Assembly (NCBI GenBank): GCA_963833965.1
Contig: CAWHZZ010000003.1
Span: 744,001-808,000 of the forward strand
Direction: 5' to 3'
Origin: CAJCIW01 sp963833965
Lineage (GTDB): Bacteria > Chlamydiota > Chlamydiia > Chlamydiales > Rhabdochlamydiaceae
DNA: 64,000 nucleotides
The notes beneath the pieces are model-generated. The model had not been told where the DNA came from, did no database searches, and saw only the letters and a program-made list of their open reading frames with translations. This document shows, in pieces, positions 49,568-58,325 of this stretch. The translations under genes and the position numbers were made by a program. Each line of letters starts with the position of its first letter. Positions within the stretch are counted from its first letter, which is position 1.

Positions 49568-49587
49568 TCCAAACAAGCCAATCTGGC

Positions 49588-50772
49588 TTATTTGAGAATT
49601 TTCGTCACAGTTCCTGCGCCGATCGTTCTTCCGCCTTCGCGGATCGCAAATCGCATTCCCTCTTCCATCGCAATCGGATGGATCAGTTCCGCTTCGAGCT
49701 CGACGTTGTCGCCAGGCATCACCATCTCGGTCCCGGATGGAAGCGTCACAGTTCCTGTCACGTCTGTCGTACGGAAATAGAATTGCGGACGATACCCAGT
49801 GAAGAACGGCTTGTGACGTCCGCCTTCTTCCTTAGTCAGCACGTAGATCGTTCCTTTGAACTTCGTATGCGGCGCGCATGAGCCGGGGGCAGCGAGGACC
49901 ATTCCGCGCTCGATGTCGTTCTTTTCCAACCCGCGAAGAAGGATACCGACGTTTTCGCCAGCATGTGCTTCATCGAGGAGTTTATTGAACATCTCGAGGC
50001 CGGTAACGACAGTCTCTCGCGTATCGCGGATACCGACAACTTGCAGCTTGTCGTTGACTTTGATCTTGCCTCTTTCAATACGCCCTGTCGCCACAGTTCC
50101 GCGGCCGGAGATAGAGAACACGTCTTCCACCGGCATGAGGAATGGCTTGTCGATCTCGCGCGTTGGAGTCGGGATCTTCTCGTCGACTGTTTTCATCAAT
50201 TCTTTGATGCTCTTGACGTATTCAGGATCTCCTTCGAGAGCTTTAAGCGCTGAGCCGCGAATGATTGGGACGTTCTTGTAACCTTTCGCATCGAGCAGTT
50301 CGTTCAATTCCATCTCGACGAGGTCGACGAGTTCTTCGTCGCCTTTGCCGATCATGTCCATCTTGTTCAAGAAGACGACGATCGCCGGTACACCAACTTG
50401 GCGGGCGAGGAGGATGTGCTCTTTTGTTTGCGGCATCGCACCGTCTGTCGCAGCGACGACGAGGATCGCGCCGTCCATTTGCGCAGCACCTGTGATCATG
50501 TTTTTGACGTAGTCAGCGTGGCCCGGGCAGTCAACGTGCGCATAGTGGCGATTGACTGTCTCGTATTCCACGTGCGTAGAGTTGATCGTAATCCCGCGGG
50601 CTTTTTCTTCAGGAGTGTTGTCGATGGAAGCGTAATCGCGATATTTCGCTTTTCCTTCTTCCGCTAAAACTTTCGTGATTGCTGCTGTTAAAGACGTTTT
50701 GCCGTGGTCAACGTGTCCAATTGTTCCAATGTTGACGTGAGGTTTGGTCCTTTGAAATTGCTCTTTTGCCAT
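49588..50772 (-). CDS. tuf: Elongation factor Tu
   Basis: 394-residue GTPase that brings aminoacyl-tRNA to the ribosome. G1 GHVDHGKT, G3 DCPGHADY, G4 NKMD and the effector region (RGITINSTHVEYE) are intact, followed by the two beta-barrel domains ending EGGRTIGAGTVTKILK. Only copy in this window. Preceded by tRNA-Thr with a short spacer. Confidence 0.98.
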   Translation of the reverse strand: MAKEQFQRTKPHVNIGTIGHVDHGKTSLTAAITKVLAEEGKAKYRDYASIDNTPEEKARGITINSTHVEYETVNRHYAHVDCPGHADYVKNMITGAAQMDGAILVVAATDGAMPQTKEHILLARQVGVPAIVVFLNKMDMIGKGDEELVDLVEMELNELLDAKGYKNVPIIRGSALKALEGDPEYVKSIKELMKTVDEKIPTPTREIDKPFLMPVEDVFSISGRGTVATGRIERGKIKVNDKLQVVGIRDTRETVVTGLEMFNKLLDEAHAGENVGILLRGLEKNDIERGMVLAAPGSCAPHTKFKGTIYVLTKEEGGRHKPFFTGYRPQFYFRTTDVTGTVTLPSGTEMVMPGDNVELEAELIHPIAMEEGMRFAIREGGRTIGAGTVTKILK

Positions 50773-50818
50773 TACTTCCTCCGTTTGGCTCCTATATTAA
50801 GTGATGTTTCTTTTCTTT

Positions 50819-50890
50819 TGCCCAGAAAAGGAATTGAACCTTCGACCTTTTGCTTACCATGCAAATGCTCTACCACTGAGCTATCTGGGC
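50819..50890 (-). tRNA. thrT: tRNA-Thr (GGT anticodon)
   Basis: 72-nt cloverleaf: acceptor GCCCAGA/TCTGGGC with discriminator A, TA at 8-9, GCTC D stem, anticodon stem TTTGC/GCAAA around loop ATGGTAA (anticodon GGT), T-loop TTCAATT. 3' CCA is not encoded. Directly upstream of tuf. Confidence 0.95.
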
Positions 50891-51037
50891 GTATCAATAG
50901 TCTTCGCAGACCTCGCCTCGCAGCAAACTGCTGATGAGCAGACCTCTACTTCAGGCCGAAAGCAGCAAAGTTTATTCTCTAAGGCAAATAAATTCAATCG
51001 ATTTATTCGAGTGTTTTAAATTTTTTGATTTTTTTGG

Positions 51038-51256
51038 TCATCTTTGGCGGTAGATAATCCGGGCCTTGGTCAAGTCGTACGGCGACATCTCCACGGTCAC
51101 CACGTCCCCGACAAGGACGCGGATATTGCGCATACGCATTTTTCCACAGAGATGGGCGAGCACCTTCATCCCATTTTCCAGAACCACACTAAAGGTCATA
51201 TTGGGAAGGAGTTCTTCAACCCTCCCATCGATTTTAATAGTATCTTCTTTCGGCAT
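51038..51256 (-). CDS. infA: Translation initiation factor IF-1
   Basis: 72-residue OB-fold protein that binds the ribosomal A site during initiation. ATG 51256 gives MPKEDTIKIDGRVEELLPN and exactly the usual 72-residue length; an upstream ATG at 51292 would add 12 non-conserved residues. Ends KARIIYRQR, close to the universal 'RGRIxyR' ending. First gene of the tRNA-Thr/tuf run. Confidence 0.96.
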   Translation of the reverse strand: MPKEDTIKIDGRVEELLPNMTFSVVLENGMKVLAHLCGKMRMRNIRVLVGDVVTVEMSPYDLTKARIIYRQR

Positions 51257-51387
51257 GAGCCTAATCCTGAAATTCGAAAATACGACCATCAAACTAAATT
51301 TCCCTCAAATTGTCAATCTTATTATAATGTTGTCCAAAATTGGGTTGTGTAAGCCCGGCTTAACGAAATTAAATTAAAGTTTTTTAG

Positions 51388-51840
51388 ATGAGAGACGACT
51401 CGATCATTCTTTCCTGCCTGACCAAACAACGGCAAGCCGTTGCGCTGTTCGAGGGGTGCCATACCACCGAAAAAAAATATGAAAAAATCATTGAGCTCGG
51501 CCGCCGGCTCGCTCCGTATCCCATTGAGTTTAAGACACCGGAACGCCTGGTCAAGGGGTGCCAGAGCGCGATGTACCTGCATGCGCAGATGGACAATGGG
51601 AAGATCCAATTCAAGGCCAGTTGCGACGCCCTCATCTCCGCGGGCCTTGCGGCTTTACTGTTCGCCGTCTATCACGACGAGCCCCCTCACGCTCTGCTCC
51701 TCTGCCCGCCTAAGTTCTTAGATGAACTGGGCATCCATAGCGCTCTTTCTCCCGGACGCGCCAATGGCCTTGCCAGCCTGCATCAGCGCATGAAAAAAGA
51801 AGCATTGGAATTTTTAATCACCTCCTCAGCTAAAAGTTAA
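51388..51840 (+). CDS. sufE: SufE family Fe-S cluster assembly protein
   Basis: 150-residue sulfur acceptor that activates the cysteine desulfurase SufS. The sulfur-carrying Cys lies in LVKGCQSAMYL (about residue 58). GRRLAPYPIEFKTPERLVKG and a C-terminal 'HSALSPGRANGLASL' (the 'LSxxRxnGl' signature) fix the family. It stands alone; no suf genes are next to it. Confidence 0.9.
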   Translation: MRDDSIILSCLTKQRQAVALFEGCHTTEKKYEKIIELGRRLAPYPIEFKTPERLVKGCQSAMYLHAQMDNGKIQFKASCDALISAGLAALLFAVYHDEPPHALLLCPPKFLDELGIHSALSPGRANGLASLHQRMKKEALEFLITSSAKS

Positions 51841-51905
51841 TTTTAATTAGCGATTTATTAATGTTATTGATATGCTAATTCGACATTTTTAAATGAGGAA
51901 AATTT

Positions 51906-52796
51906 ATGGCAACAACTTCTGTCACAACTGCATCACGAGCTCCTGTTTCGACCAGTCCTACAACGCCGAACACGACTTACCTCAGCCGCTGCATCGAGAA
52001 CCTCTCTCCAGAAAAAGTCGCGAATTTTCAAGGCCAAGCGAGCAAATGGCGCACGGTTGCCATCATCTCAACCGTGGCCTTCTTTGCCCTCGCCATCGGG
52101 GCATTCATCACCACAAGCATCCTCCTCCCCGCTTACTTGCCGCTTGCCGGAATCGGCTCCCTCCTCCTCGCCTTCCCAGCTGCCCAGCAAGTCCAAAAAT
52201 TCCTGAGTTGGGCCGAGGAAGCGCAAAAAGAGGCCGATAAATTCTCCCTCATCCAGCGCGAATACGCAGACTTAAATGCGAAAGACCCTGTCGGCCTGCA
52301 GCGCGAGCTTTTGAAAATGGGAATCCTCTGGTTCCAAATTCGAGGCATGCAAGTGCAGCATCCAGAACGCCTTTCAGAATTGAACCCCCTGCTCGCTCAT
52401 GCGAAATATTTGGAATGCCAAACAACAGCATTGCTGGAACACCGAGATCAACATGCCCGAGAAGCTCAACAAGCGGGCGAAGACATCCAGAAAAAAGCCC
52501 AAGAACAGCGCTATGCCCTGCGATGCGAAGACGCTGCTTTGACCTGCAAAATCAAAAATGCGTTTTACCACGCCGTGCTGCGCAATCCCGGCTTTACCGG
52601 CACCTTCGACGGCCTCGGCACCCCTTCGAAAAATGGCTTTGAAGAGCGCATGCTCGGAAATGGATTGGGCGAGACGACAGCGAACAATCTATTTACCTTC
52701 AACAACGCCACCATCGCCCCCATCACCTATGAACAAGCCAAGACGATGACTGCCGCCGAGCTCGGCCAGAAATTTTTCACCGCTATGGCAGTTTAA
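51906..52796 (+). CDS. Two-helix membrane protein, tandem paralogue 1 of 3
   Basis: 296-residue protein. N-terminal Thr/Ser-rich leader, then 'TYLSRCIENLSPEKV', a paired hydrophobic hairpin (about 56-100; TVAIISTVAFFALAIG and LPLAGIGSLLLAF), and a long soluble C-terminus. Conserved with its two neighbours: 'LLKMGILWFQIRGM' with QHPE, 'IKNAFYHAVLRNPGF', and the ending ITYEQAKTMTAAELGQKF. The close helix pair is the layout of chlamydial inclusion-membrane (Inc) proteins, which would put the C-terminus in host cytosol. Inc status is inference. Confidence 0.75.
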   Translation: MATTSVTTASRAPVSTSPTTPNTTYLSRCIENLSPEKVANFQGQASKWRTVAIISTVAFFALAIGAFITTSILLPAYLPLAGIGSLLLAFPAAQQVQKFLSWAEEAQKEADKFSLIQREYADLNAKDPVGLQRELLKMGILWFQIRGMQVQHPERLSELNPLLAHAKYLECQTTALLEHRDQHAREAQQAGEDIQKKAQEQRYALRCEDAALTCKIKNAFYHAVLRNPGFTGTFDGLGTPSKNGFEERMLGNGLGETTANNLFTFNNATIAPITYEQAKTMTAAELGQKFFTAMAV

Positions 52797-52816
52797 TCCT
52801 CAGTCTGTATATGATT

Positions 52817-52844
52817 TAAGGCCTTTCAAAACAAAAAGGCCTTA
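52817..52844 (+). promoter_or_regulatory. Hairpin covering the ribosome site of paralogue 2
   Basis: TAAGGCCTTT (52817-52826) pairs perfectly with AAAGGCCTTA (52835-52844), ending exactly at the ATG of the next gene. The only Shine-Dalgarno-like AAGG lies in the right arm, so the stem would hide it. It could alternatively end the upstream transcript. Confidence 0.55.
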
Positions 52845-53729
52845 ATGATGACAACTTCAGTCGCACTTCTACCCTCTTTCTCAGCCTCAGCCGCCACAAG
52901 TCGCTCCACTTACCTCGACCGTTTCGTCCAAAATTTATCCCCGGAAAAAGTGAAAAACAATGAATGGGATGCTAAAAAATGGCACATCGTCTCCATCGTT
53001 GCGCTCGTCGCCATGACCACCATTTGTGTCGTTACCCTAGCTCTAGTGGGGGCGGTCTTCCCATTGCTTTTCCCAGTTGTCGGGGTCGGCGCTGTTCTCG
53101 GCGGTTGTTTTGCTGGCTCCCAATTTAATCGATTTCAGGAATGGTCAAACGAGGCCCAAGCCAATGCCAATAAACACAAGAACTTGCAGCGGCACTATGC
53201 GGAGATCAGCGGGAAAACGCCTCTGCAGCTGCAGCGTATTCTCCAGCAAATGGGCATCGTCTGGACTCAGATCCCTGGCATCCAAGTTCAGCATCCTGAG
53301 GAGGGTCTGACTCGATTAACACCTGTCATCGCGTACGCCAAACTCCTCGAGGAGCATACACAACAAGCGATGGAAAAAAAGAACGCGCTCGCGGCTGAAG
53401 CACAGAGGCAAAATGATCCCCACATGAAGGCGATCAAGCAGAGTGATGCCCTCAATAGCGAATTCAACGGCTTGGCAATAAAAATTTTAAATGCATTTGC
53501 CAATGCCGTCTTGCGCAATCCGGACTATCGAGGAAATTGGGAGGAGCTGGGAAACTATTCGAAAAACAATTTTGATAATCAAGTCCTTGGCAATGCCCTC
53601 GGCGAATCGACGCCATGTCAAATGTTTATTTTTAACAATCGCAACGTCGCCCCCATCACCTACATGGAAGCGAAAACAATGTCGGTCGCAGAATTAGGTC
53701 AAAGATTTATTAATGCTATGGCCGGTTAG
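52845..53729 (+). CDS. Two-helix membrane protein, tandem paralogue 2 of 3
   Basis: 294 residues, closest to paralogue 1. 'TYLDRFVQNLSPEKV' is followed by a hydrophobic hairpin (VSIVALVAMTTICVVTLAL and LLFPVVGVGAVLGG), then 'LQQMGIVWTQIPGI' with QHPEE, a Gln/Lys-rich helix, 'ILNAFANAVLRNPDYRG' and the ending ITYMEAKTMSVAELGQRF. The second GGG/GCF pattern in the hairpin suggests helix packing. Function unknown; candidate inclusion-membrane protein. Confidence 0.75.
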   Translation: MMTTSVALLPSFSASAATSRSTYLDRFVQNLSPEKVKNNEWDAKKWHIVSIVALVAMTTICVVTLALVGAVFPLLFPVVGVGAVLGGCFAGSQFNRFQEWSNEAQANANKHKNLQRHYAEISGKTPLQLQRILQQMGIVWTQIPGIQVQHPEEGLTRLTPVIAYAKLLEEHTQQAMEKKNALAAEAQRQNDPHMKAIKQSDALNSEFNGLAIKILNAFANAVLRNPDYRGNWEELGNYSKNNFDNQVLGNALGESTPCQMFIFNNRNVAPITYMEAKTMSVAELGQRFINAMAG

Positions 53730-53798
53730 TTTCATTTTAATTGAAGTTTAAGCCATAATTCCATATAATATAAAACTTTATTATTTTAAGAGGTTATT

Positions 53799-54674
53799 AT
53801 GGCGACTTCTGTGAGTGTCGGCAATTCAACCCCTCCCACTAAAACATATCTTCAACAATGCGTCGAAGATCTTGAACCCAGCAAGCTTTCCTCACTGCAA
53901 CAAAAATCCACCCTTTGGCAAGTGGCCTCCGTCGCCACGCTAGTGGCTTACACGGCGCTGGCCGTGACGGGCATCGGGCTCGCTGCCATGTATGCGCCGA
54001 TTTACATTCCAGTCCTCGCCGTCGGCTCTTTGTTTCTTTTAGGCCCAACCCAAAAAGGGGCCAATGTTTTTGAAAAATGGGCGGCCGAGGCAAACGCTCG
54101 CGCCGAGCAAATCAAAGAAATTTCACAGAATTGCCAGGCCATGTCTTCAGCTACCCCTCGAGACCTTCAGCAAACCCTTCAACAAAAAGGGATCTATTGG
54201 TTCACTATCCCGGGCATGGTGCTGAACCCTGCCAACATCGACACGCTAAAACCCCTTATCGCGCGCCATGCTTTCTGGGAAAAGAAGATCGAAACGATCG
54301 AAGCCGATAAAACCTCCAAGCTGACGGAAGCGACCAAGCTAGCAGCAGAAAATTACGAGAAAAATAAAGAAGAAATCAATGAGTTGCGCAAGGATGCTCT
54401 TAACTTGGAAAAGAACGCTTTGGAGAGCAAAATCAAAAACGCCTTTATCAACGCCGTCATCCGCCGGCCCGATTTTAAGGGAGCTTTAGAAAATGTGGGA
54501 ACATTTTCCCCAATGACGGGCCCCGAACACGCGATTGGAACTGCTGTCGGCGCCACTTCAGCGGCGGAGTTGTTCACCTTCAAAAATGGACGCGTGGCGG
54601 CATTGACAAGCGATGAAGTAAAAAGATTAAGAGTCCCCGACCTCGCGATGCGGTTATTGGCAGGGATGGCATAA
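53799..54674 (+). CDS. Two-helix membrane protein, tandem paralogue 3 of 3
   Basis: 291 residues, the most diverged of the three. 'TYLQQCVEDLEPSKL' precedes a hydrophobic hairpin (VASVATLVAYTALAVTGIGL and IYIPVLAVGSLFLLG). 'LQQKGIYWFTIPGM' lacks the QHPE that follows in the others. A Lys/Glu coiled coil (about 165-205), 'IKNAFINAVIRRPDFKG' and the ending SDEVKRLRVPDLAMRL follow. AGAGG ribosome site upstream. Likely co-transcribed with the small membrane gene 3 bp downstream. Confidence 0.75.
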   Translation: MATSVSVGNSTPPTKTYLQQCVEDLEPSKLSSLQQKSTLWQVASVATLVAYTALAVTGIGLAAMYAPIYIPVLAVGSLFLLGPTQKGANVFEKWAAEANARAEQIKEISQNCQAMSSATPRDLQQTLQQKGIYWFTIPGMVLNPANIDTLKPLIARHAFWEKKIETIEADKTSKLTEATKLAAENYEKNKEEINELRKDALNLEKNALESKIKNAFINAVIRRPDFKGALENVGTFSPMTGPEHAIGTAVGATSAAELFTFKNGRVAALTSDEVKRLRVPDLAMRLLAGMA

Positions 54675-54677
54675 CTT

Positions 54678-55064
54678 ATGTTCCCATTTATTTCGCAAGA
54701 TCAGTTGGAAAAGATCCTAGCCCGCGCAGAGGAAGCGCTAAACCTTGTTGGCTATATTCCTCTTGTCTCCATTCTTTCGGCGGCGGTGCGTTCTCTCGGC
54801 GGAATGCTGCAAGTTTTGCTTGGAGCGATTTTTGCCGTGGGCCATTTTTTAGAGGGCTATTTTTCAAAAAAAGCGCAATCTCTCTACAAGAGCCGATTGT
54901 GCACCCACTATTTCTTTCACGGGATCTTCAATGTTCTGCGGGCAAAGATCGAAGCGGTTCCTTTTTTAAGCCTGCTGATCTGCCTCCCCTACGACCGTCT
55001 CTTCAGAAAGCGTTTCAGATACCCTGTCGAAACACGCGAAGACGTGATTGACATCTCACAATAA
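54678..55064 (+). CDS. Small membrane protein, unknown
   Basis: 128-residue protein. Two hydrophobic segments (about 24-60: VGYIPLVSILSAAV and GMLQVLLGAIFAVGHFLEG) and a Cys/His/Phe-rich stretch (LCTHYFFHGIFNVL) precede a basic, then acidic, C-terminus. No family recognised. It starts 3 bp after paralogue 3, so it is probably in the same operon, and its end overlaps the M24 peptidase gene on the other strand by 9 bp. Confidence 0.65.
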   Translation: MFPFISQDQLEKILARAEEALNLVGYIPLVSILSAAVRSLGGMLQVLLGAIFAVGHFLEGYFSKKAQSLYKSRLCTHYFFHGIFNVLRAKIEAVPFLSLLICLPYDRLFRKRFRYPVETREDVIDISQ

Positions 55065-56243
55065 CGTGAGAAGCTTATCCTGGATTCCGCCATTGATCTC
55101 CACCTTTCCCTTGTCGCCGAGGTAAACATCGTATTCTAGGCGAATGCCGAATTCGGGCAGATAAATAGCAGGCTCGAGGGAAAAACAGGTGTGTGGGATC
55201 AGCTCCCGCAAATCTTGCGTCTCCAAGCTGTCGATATGCGCTCCTGGGCCATGGTCTTGCGTGTAGATGTTATGACCTGTCCGATGGGTGAAATATTGCC
55301 CGTAGCCCTTCTCCTCAATGATTTTTCTAGAGACCTGGTCGACCTCGTAACCTTTGATGCTCTCCCCTTTGGAATAGCGGCTGATAACGAAATCGGTGGC
55401 GGCCTTCTGCGCGGCGCGCACGATTGAAAAGACCTCCTCTTGTTTTGCCGTGGGCTTTGTGTCAGCGACCGCGACGCGGCAAATGTCCGCATAGACCGCT
55501 CTCGGGTGCTTTTTTTTGCACCAAATGTCGATCAAGACGAAATCCTCTTTTTCGATGGGGCTCGATTTTTCCTTCGTCGGCTCGTAATGGGGGTCGGAGC
55601 AATGGGCGTTAACGCCGACGATCGGCCTTGCCATCATCGTAAAACCTCGAGCATTGATCTGCTCGTAGATAAACTGCTGCACATCGTATTCGGTGATCTT
55701 ATTTCCTTTTTTCAGCGCCTCGGAAATTTTTGCAAAGGCCTCTGCCTCCATCTGATCGAGCAGGTTGCCCGCTTCTTTGTGCATCTCGTATTGTTCTTCG
55801 TCCAAAACGCAGGTGAAATTTTGCAGAAAAGATCCCGAGGAGACGACCTCGATGCCCAAACTGCGGACAAGATCGATGGTCCCGGCGTCGACTTTAGAGA
55901 GATAGGGGATCGCGTTTTTCGGCGAATATTCCATGGCGATCTTTTTCGAGCCTTTGAGGATTTTTCCGAGCTGTGCCTCGAGCTCTTGCCATTTTAAGAA
56001 AAATACAGTTTCTCCCGGAACGTGCTCAATGACGTGCGGTTCGATCTTATGCATCAATTTGATAGGAGCGCCTTTGGCGGGAATCCAATAGAAAAAGCGG
56101 CGTGTCGTCAGCGAGTTGGGATCAATTTGTAAAAATTCTCGCGTTAAAGGGTTGTTGCCATTGAAATCGTAGAGCAGCCAACCATCGATCTTTTCCTTCG
56201 CGAGATGTTTTTGAACTTCTTGAATGCGTGTCTGCCAGTCCAT
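55056..56243 (-). CDS. M24 family metallopeptidase (Xaa-Pro peptidase-like)
   Basis: 395-residue peptidase of the pita-bread fold. The metal ligands are all visible: Asp in FVLIDIWC, Asp in VYADICR, His in HRTGHNI, Glu in FSLEPAIYL and Glu in IRLEYDVYL. The N-terminal creatinase-like domain (about 1-150) begins WQTRIQEVQKHLAKEKIDGW. It probably removes N-terminal residues before proline or splits Xaa-Pro dipeptides. I use ATG 56243 with GAGGA just upstream rather than the TTG at 56246. Confidence 0.88.
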   Translation of the reverse strand: MDWQTRIQEVQKHLAKEKIDGWLLYDFNGNNPLTREFLQIDPNSLTTRRFFYWIPAKGAPIKLMHKIEPHVIEHVPGETVFFLKWQELEAQLGKILKGSKKIAMEYSPKNAIPYLSKVDAGTIDLVRSLGIEVVSSGSFLQNFTCVLDEEQYEMHKEAGNLLDQMEAEAFAKISEALKKGNKITEYDVQQFIYEQINARGFTMMARPIVGVNAHCSDPHYEPTKEKSSPIEKEDFVLIDIWCKKKHPRAVYADICRVAVADTKPTAKQEEVFSIVRAAQKAATDFVISRYSKGESIKGYEVDQVSRKIIEEKGYGQYFTHRTGHNIYTQDHGPGAHIDSLETQDLRELIPHTCFSLEPAIYLPEFGIRLEYDVYLGDKGKVEINGGIQDKLLTLL

Positions 56244-56249
56244 CAATCC

Positions 56250-57986
56250 TCAGTGGTATAGACACTGGATTAAAGCAGAAGCGGAGACAACGCGCAAGAT
56301 TTGAAACGGCTCTTTTAAAATATCGAGCAGAAACGGGATGCTGTCGCGGTCGCCGATGTGGGCCAAAGCCTCGAGGATGTGGACTTTCATCTCTCGATCG
56401 ACATGGGGGTAGGCCTCTTGGAGGATTTTCACCGCTGATGGGTCGCTTCCAACAATGGCCAAGATCATAGCAGCCTGCACGCGAATTTTTTCATCGGGAT
56501 CTGTGAGCAATTCTCGCACCGCGGCGAGGTCCTCCTCATCGCCCTCTTGCAGAAGCGTTGCGGCCGCTGCGCCCGTGACTCCCCACGTTCTAGCCTGCAG
56601 GAATTCCCTCACCGCGTGTTGCGCCTGAGGGTAGCGCAAAATGCTCAAGATGGAGAGAATCTCCAACTTGACGAGCTGATCGACGACGGCGGGATAATGG
56701 GGAATGTGCTCAACGTGCTTGACGCGGCTCGGCGCAAGAGAGCGGAAGAGAGGATTGCTGCTAGCGTCCCACATCCACAGAGTGTTTTTTTCTTGGCTGA
56801 AGACTTTGTGCAGGGCGTCACACGCCATTTTGACTTGGATGCGCTGGCCGATCAGTCCGAGGGCCAAATTCACTTTGACGTACGGGTCGTCGGTTTCATA
56901 AAATTCCTTCAGTTCGAGTTTAAGCCCATATCTGCCGCTCGCGGCCAGCGCCGCCGACGCAAGGCGCCGCCATTCGGCGTTCGGTGATTTTATCCACTTG
57001 GCTAAATGGCGCGAGCCCTCTTTTTCATCGTTCAGAAGAAGGACATAAGAGGCTGTGACGGCCACTTCCGGCGAAGTGTTGTTGAGATTGTCAGCGATGA
57101 GATCAGAAACAGCCGCCTCTCCGATTTTTTGCAGGCGCATCAAAGCGATGGCATTGAGCGCGGAGATGCGGACATCCGACGAGGCGTCTTTTAATAGGGG
57201 TAAAAGAAGATCGGTCTCTTCGAATAGGTTTAGATGCGCGATCCCCTCGGCGGCGAGCTGGCGCAGTCCCGCGCGGTCGCTCTCGACAAGGCTCAAAAGC
57301 TCATCACGCTCGATGGTGTCGTACATGCTGACAAGGGCGATGATGGCAGATGCCTTTTCTTCGATCAATGTGCGAGGGTTGCCGATGATTTCTTTGAGTT
57401 CCGGCTTGAGTTCGCTCATGCGCAATTGCCCCGCCGCCTGGATTGCGTCGAGGCGGACATACCATACTTTTTCACCCTTCAACAAACGGGCAATTTCTTC
57501 TTTGAGGGGCGCATCGCCAAACGAGGAGGATAATTTGAGGGCGATCGAGCGCAGAAGGGCGTTGGAGGAACGGAGATGGCCAAGTAGAATCGGAATCGCC
57601 TTAGCATCGCGCGTGAAGGCAGCCCCGAGCATCGAGTTCATCCGGATGTTGATCTGCGATGAGGACTCCCCCTTGTTCAAAACACCCCAGGCGAGCATCT
57701 CGAGCATGCGCCTCTTCTCTTTTTCGTCTTGGAATTGGATCCGAGTTTCGATCCATTGCTCCATCGCCTCCATCTCATCGCCTTTCTCGCAGAGCGCGCG
57801 AATGTAGGCCATTTGCAATGATTTGGACTCGGGAAACTCCTTCAGGGCACTCTTTGCTTCTTCAACAGCTGCCCCTCGGTCTGAGATCATGAGGTGCGCT
57901 TGGACCCGTTTTTTGTACTCCTCTTCAGAAAAGACGCTATAGGCACTGGTGCAAATGCAAATAGCTGCTGCAGCGTAAAACAACAT
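56250..57986 (-). CDS. Exported HEAT-repeat protein
   Basis: 578 residues. Signal peptide (MLFYAAAAICICTSAYSVFS) then a short TPR-like start (about 30-90) and about a dozen HEAT-like helix pairs with the pattern 'D.ir..Aa.aL..l', for instance DPDEKIRVQAAMILAIVGSD and DRDSIPFLLDILKEPFQILR. HEAT solenoids bind other proteins. The signal suggests periplasmic or surface location. It lies next to HIT and MYG1 genes, the neighbourhood of CT384-CT386 in C. trachomatis. Confidence 0.82.
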   Translation of the reverse strand: MLFYAAAAICICTSAYSVFSEEEYKKRVQAHLMISDRGAAVEEAKSALKEFPESKSLQMAYIRALCEKGDEMEAMEQWIETRIQFQDEKEKRRMLEMLAWGVLNKGESSSQINIRMNSMLGAAFTRDAKAIPILLGHLRSSNALLRSIALKLSSSFGDAPLKEEIARLLKGEKVWYVRLDAIQAAGQLRMSELKPELKEIIGNPRTLIEEKASAIIALVSMYDTIERDELLSLVESDRAGLRQLAAEGIAHLNLFEETDLLLPLLKDASSDVRISALNAIALMRLQKIGEAAVSDLIADNLNNTSPEVAVTASYVLLLNDEKEGSRHLAKWIKSPNAEWRRLASAALAASGRYGLKLELKEFYETDDPYVKVNLALGLIGQRIQVKMACDALHKVFSQEKNTLWMWDASSNPLFRSLAPSRVKHVEHIPHYPAVVDQLVKLEILSILSILRYPQAQHAVREFLQARTWGVTGAAAATLLQEGDEEDLAAVRELLTDPDEKIRVQAAMILAIVGSDPSAVKILQEAYPHVDREMKVHILEALAHIGDRDSIPFLLDILKEPFQILRVVSASALIQCLYH

Positions 57987-57989
57987 TGC

Positions 57990-58325
57990 CTATCCAAGGT
58001 GGCCGAGTTTGCGGCCGCCGATGAGATGAAAATGCAGATGGAAAATGATCTGTCCTCCCTCATGGCCGTTATTGGTCAAGAAGCGATAGCCCTCCTCAAT
58101 GTTGTATTCATCCGCAAGTTTTTGGGCGATCTCAGCGATTTCAGCGATCAAGGGGAGGTCCTCGGCCGTGACCGATTGCAAATTGGGAATCTCTTTCTTG
58201 GGCATGATGAGAATGTGCACCGGAGCGACCGGAGCGATGTCCTCGATGGCCAAGATCCTCTCGTTTTCGAAAACTTTTTTGCAGGGAAGCTCCCCTTTGA
58301 TGATTTTAGCGAACACTGTGGTCAT
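57990..58325 (-). CDS. HIT family protein
   Basis: 111-residue histidine-triad nucleotide hydrolase. The triad is HLHFHLIGG (about 95-103), preceded by GGQIIF. Earlier landmarks TVFAKIIKGELPCKKVFENE and ILIMPKKEI fit the HINT/YcfF branch, which hydrolyses purine phosphoramidates. Start overlaps the MYG1 gene end by 20 bp, so the two are co-transcribed. Confidence 0.93.
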   Translation of the reverse strand: MTTVFAKIIKGELPCKKVFENERILAIEDIAPVAPVHILIMPKKEIPNLQSVTAEDLPLIAEIAEIAQKLADEYNIEEGYRFLTNNGHEGGQIIFHLHFHLIGGRKLGHLG

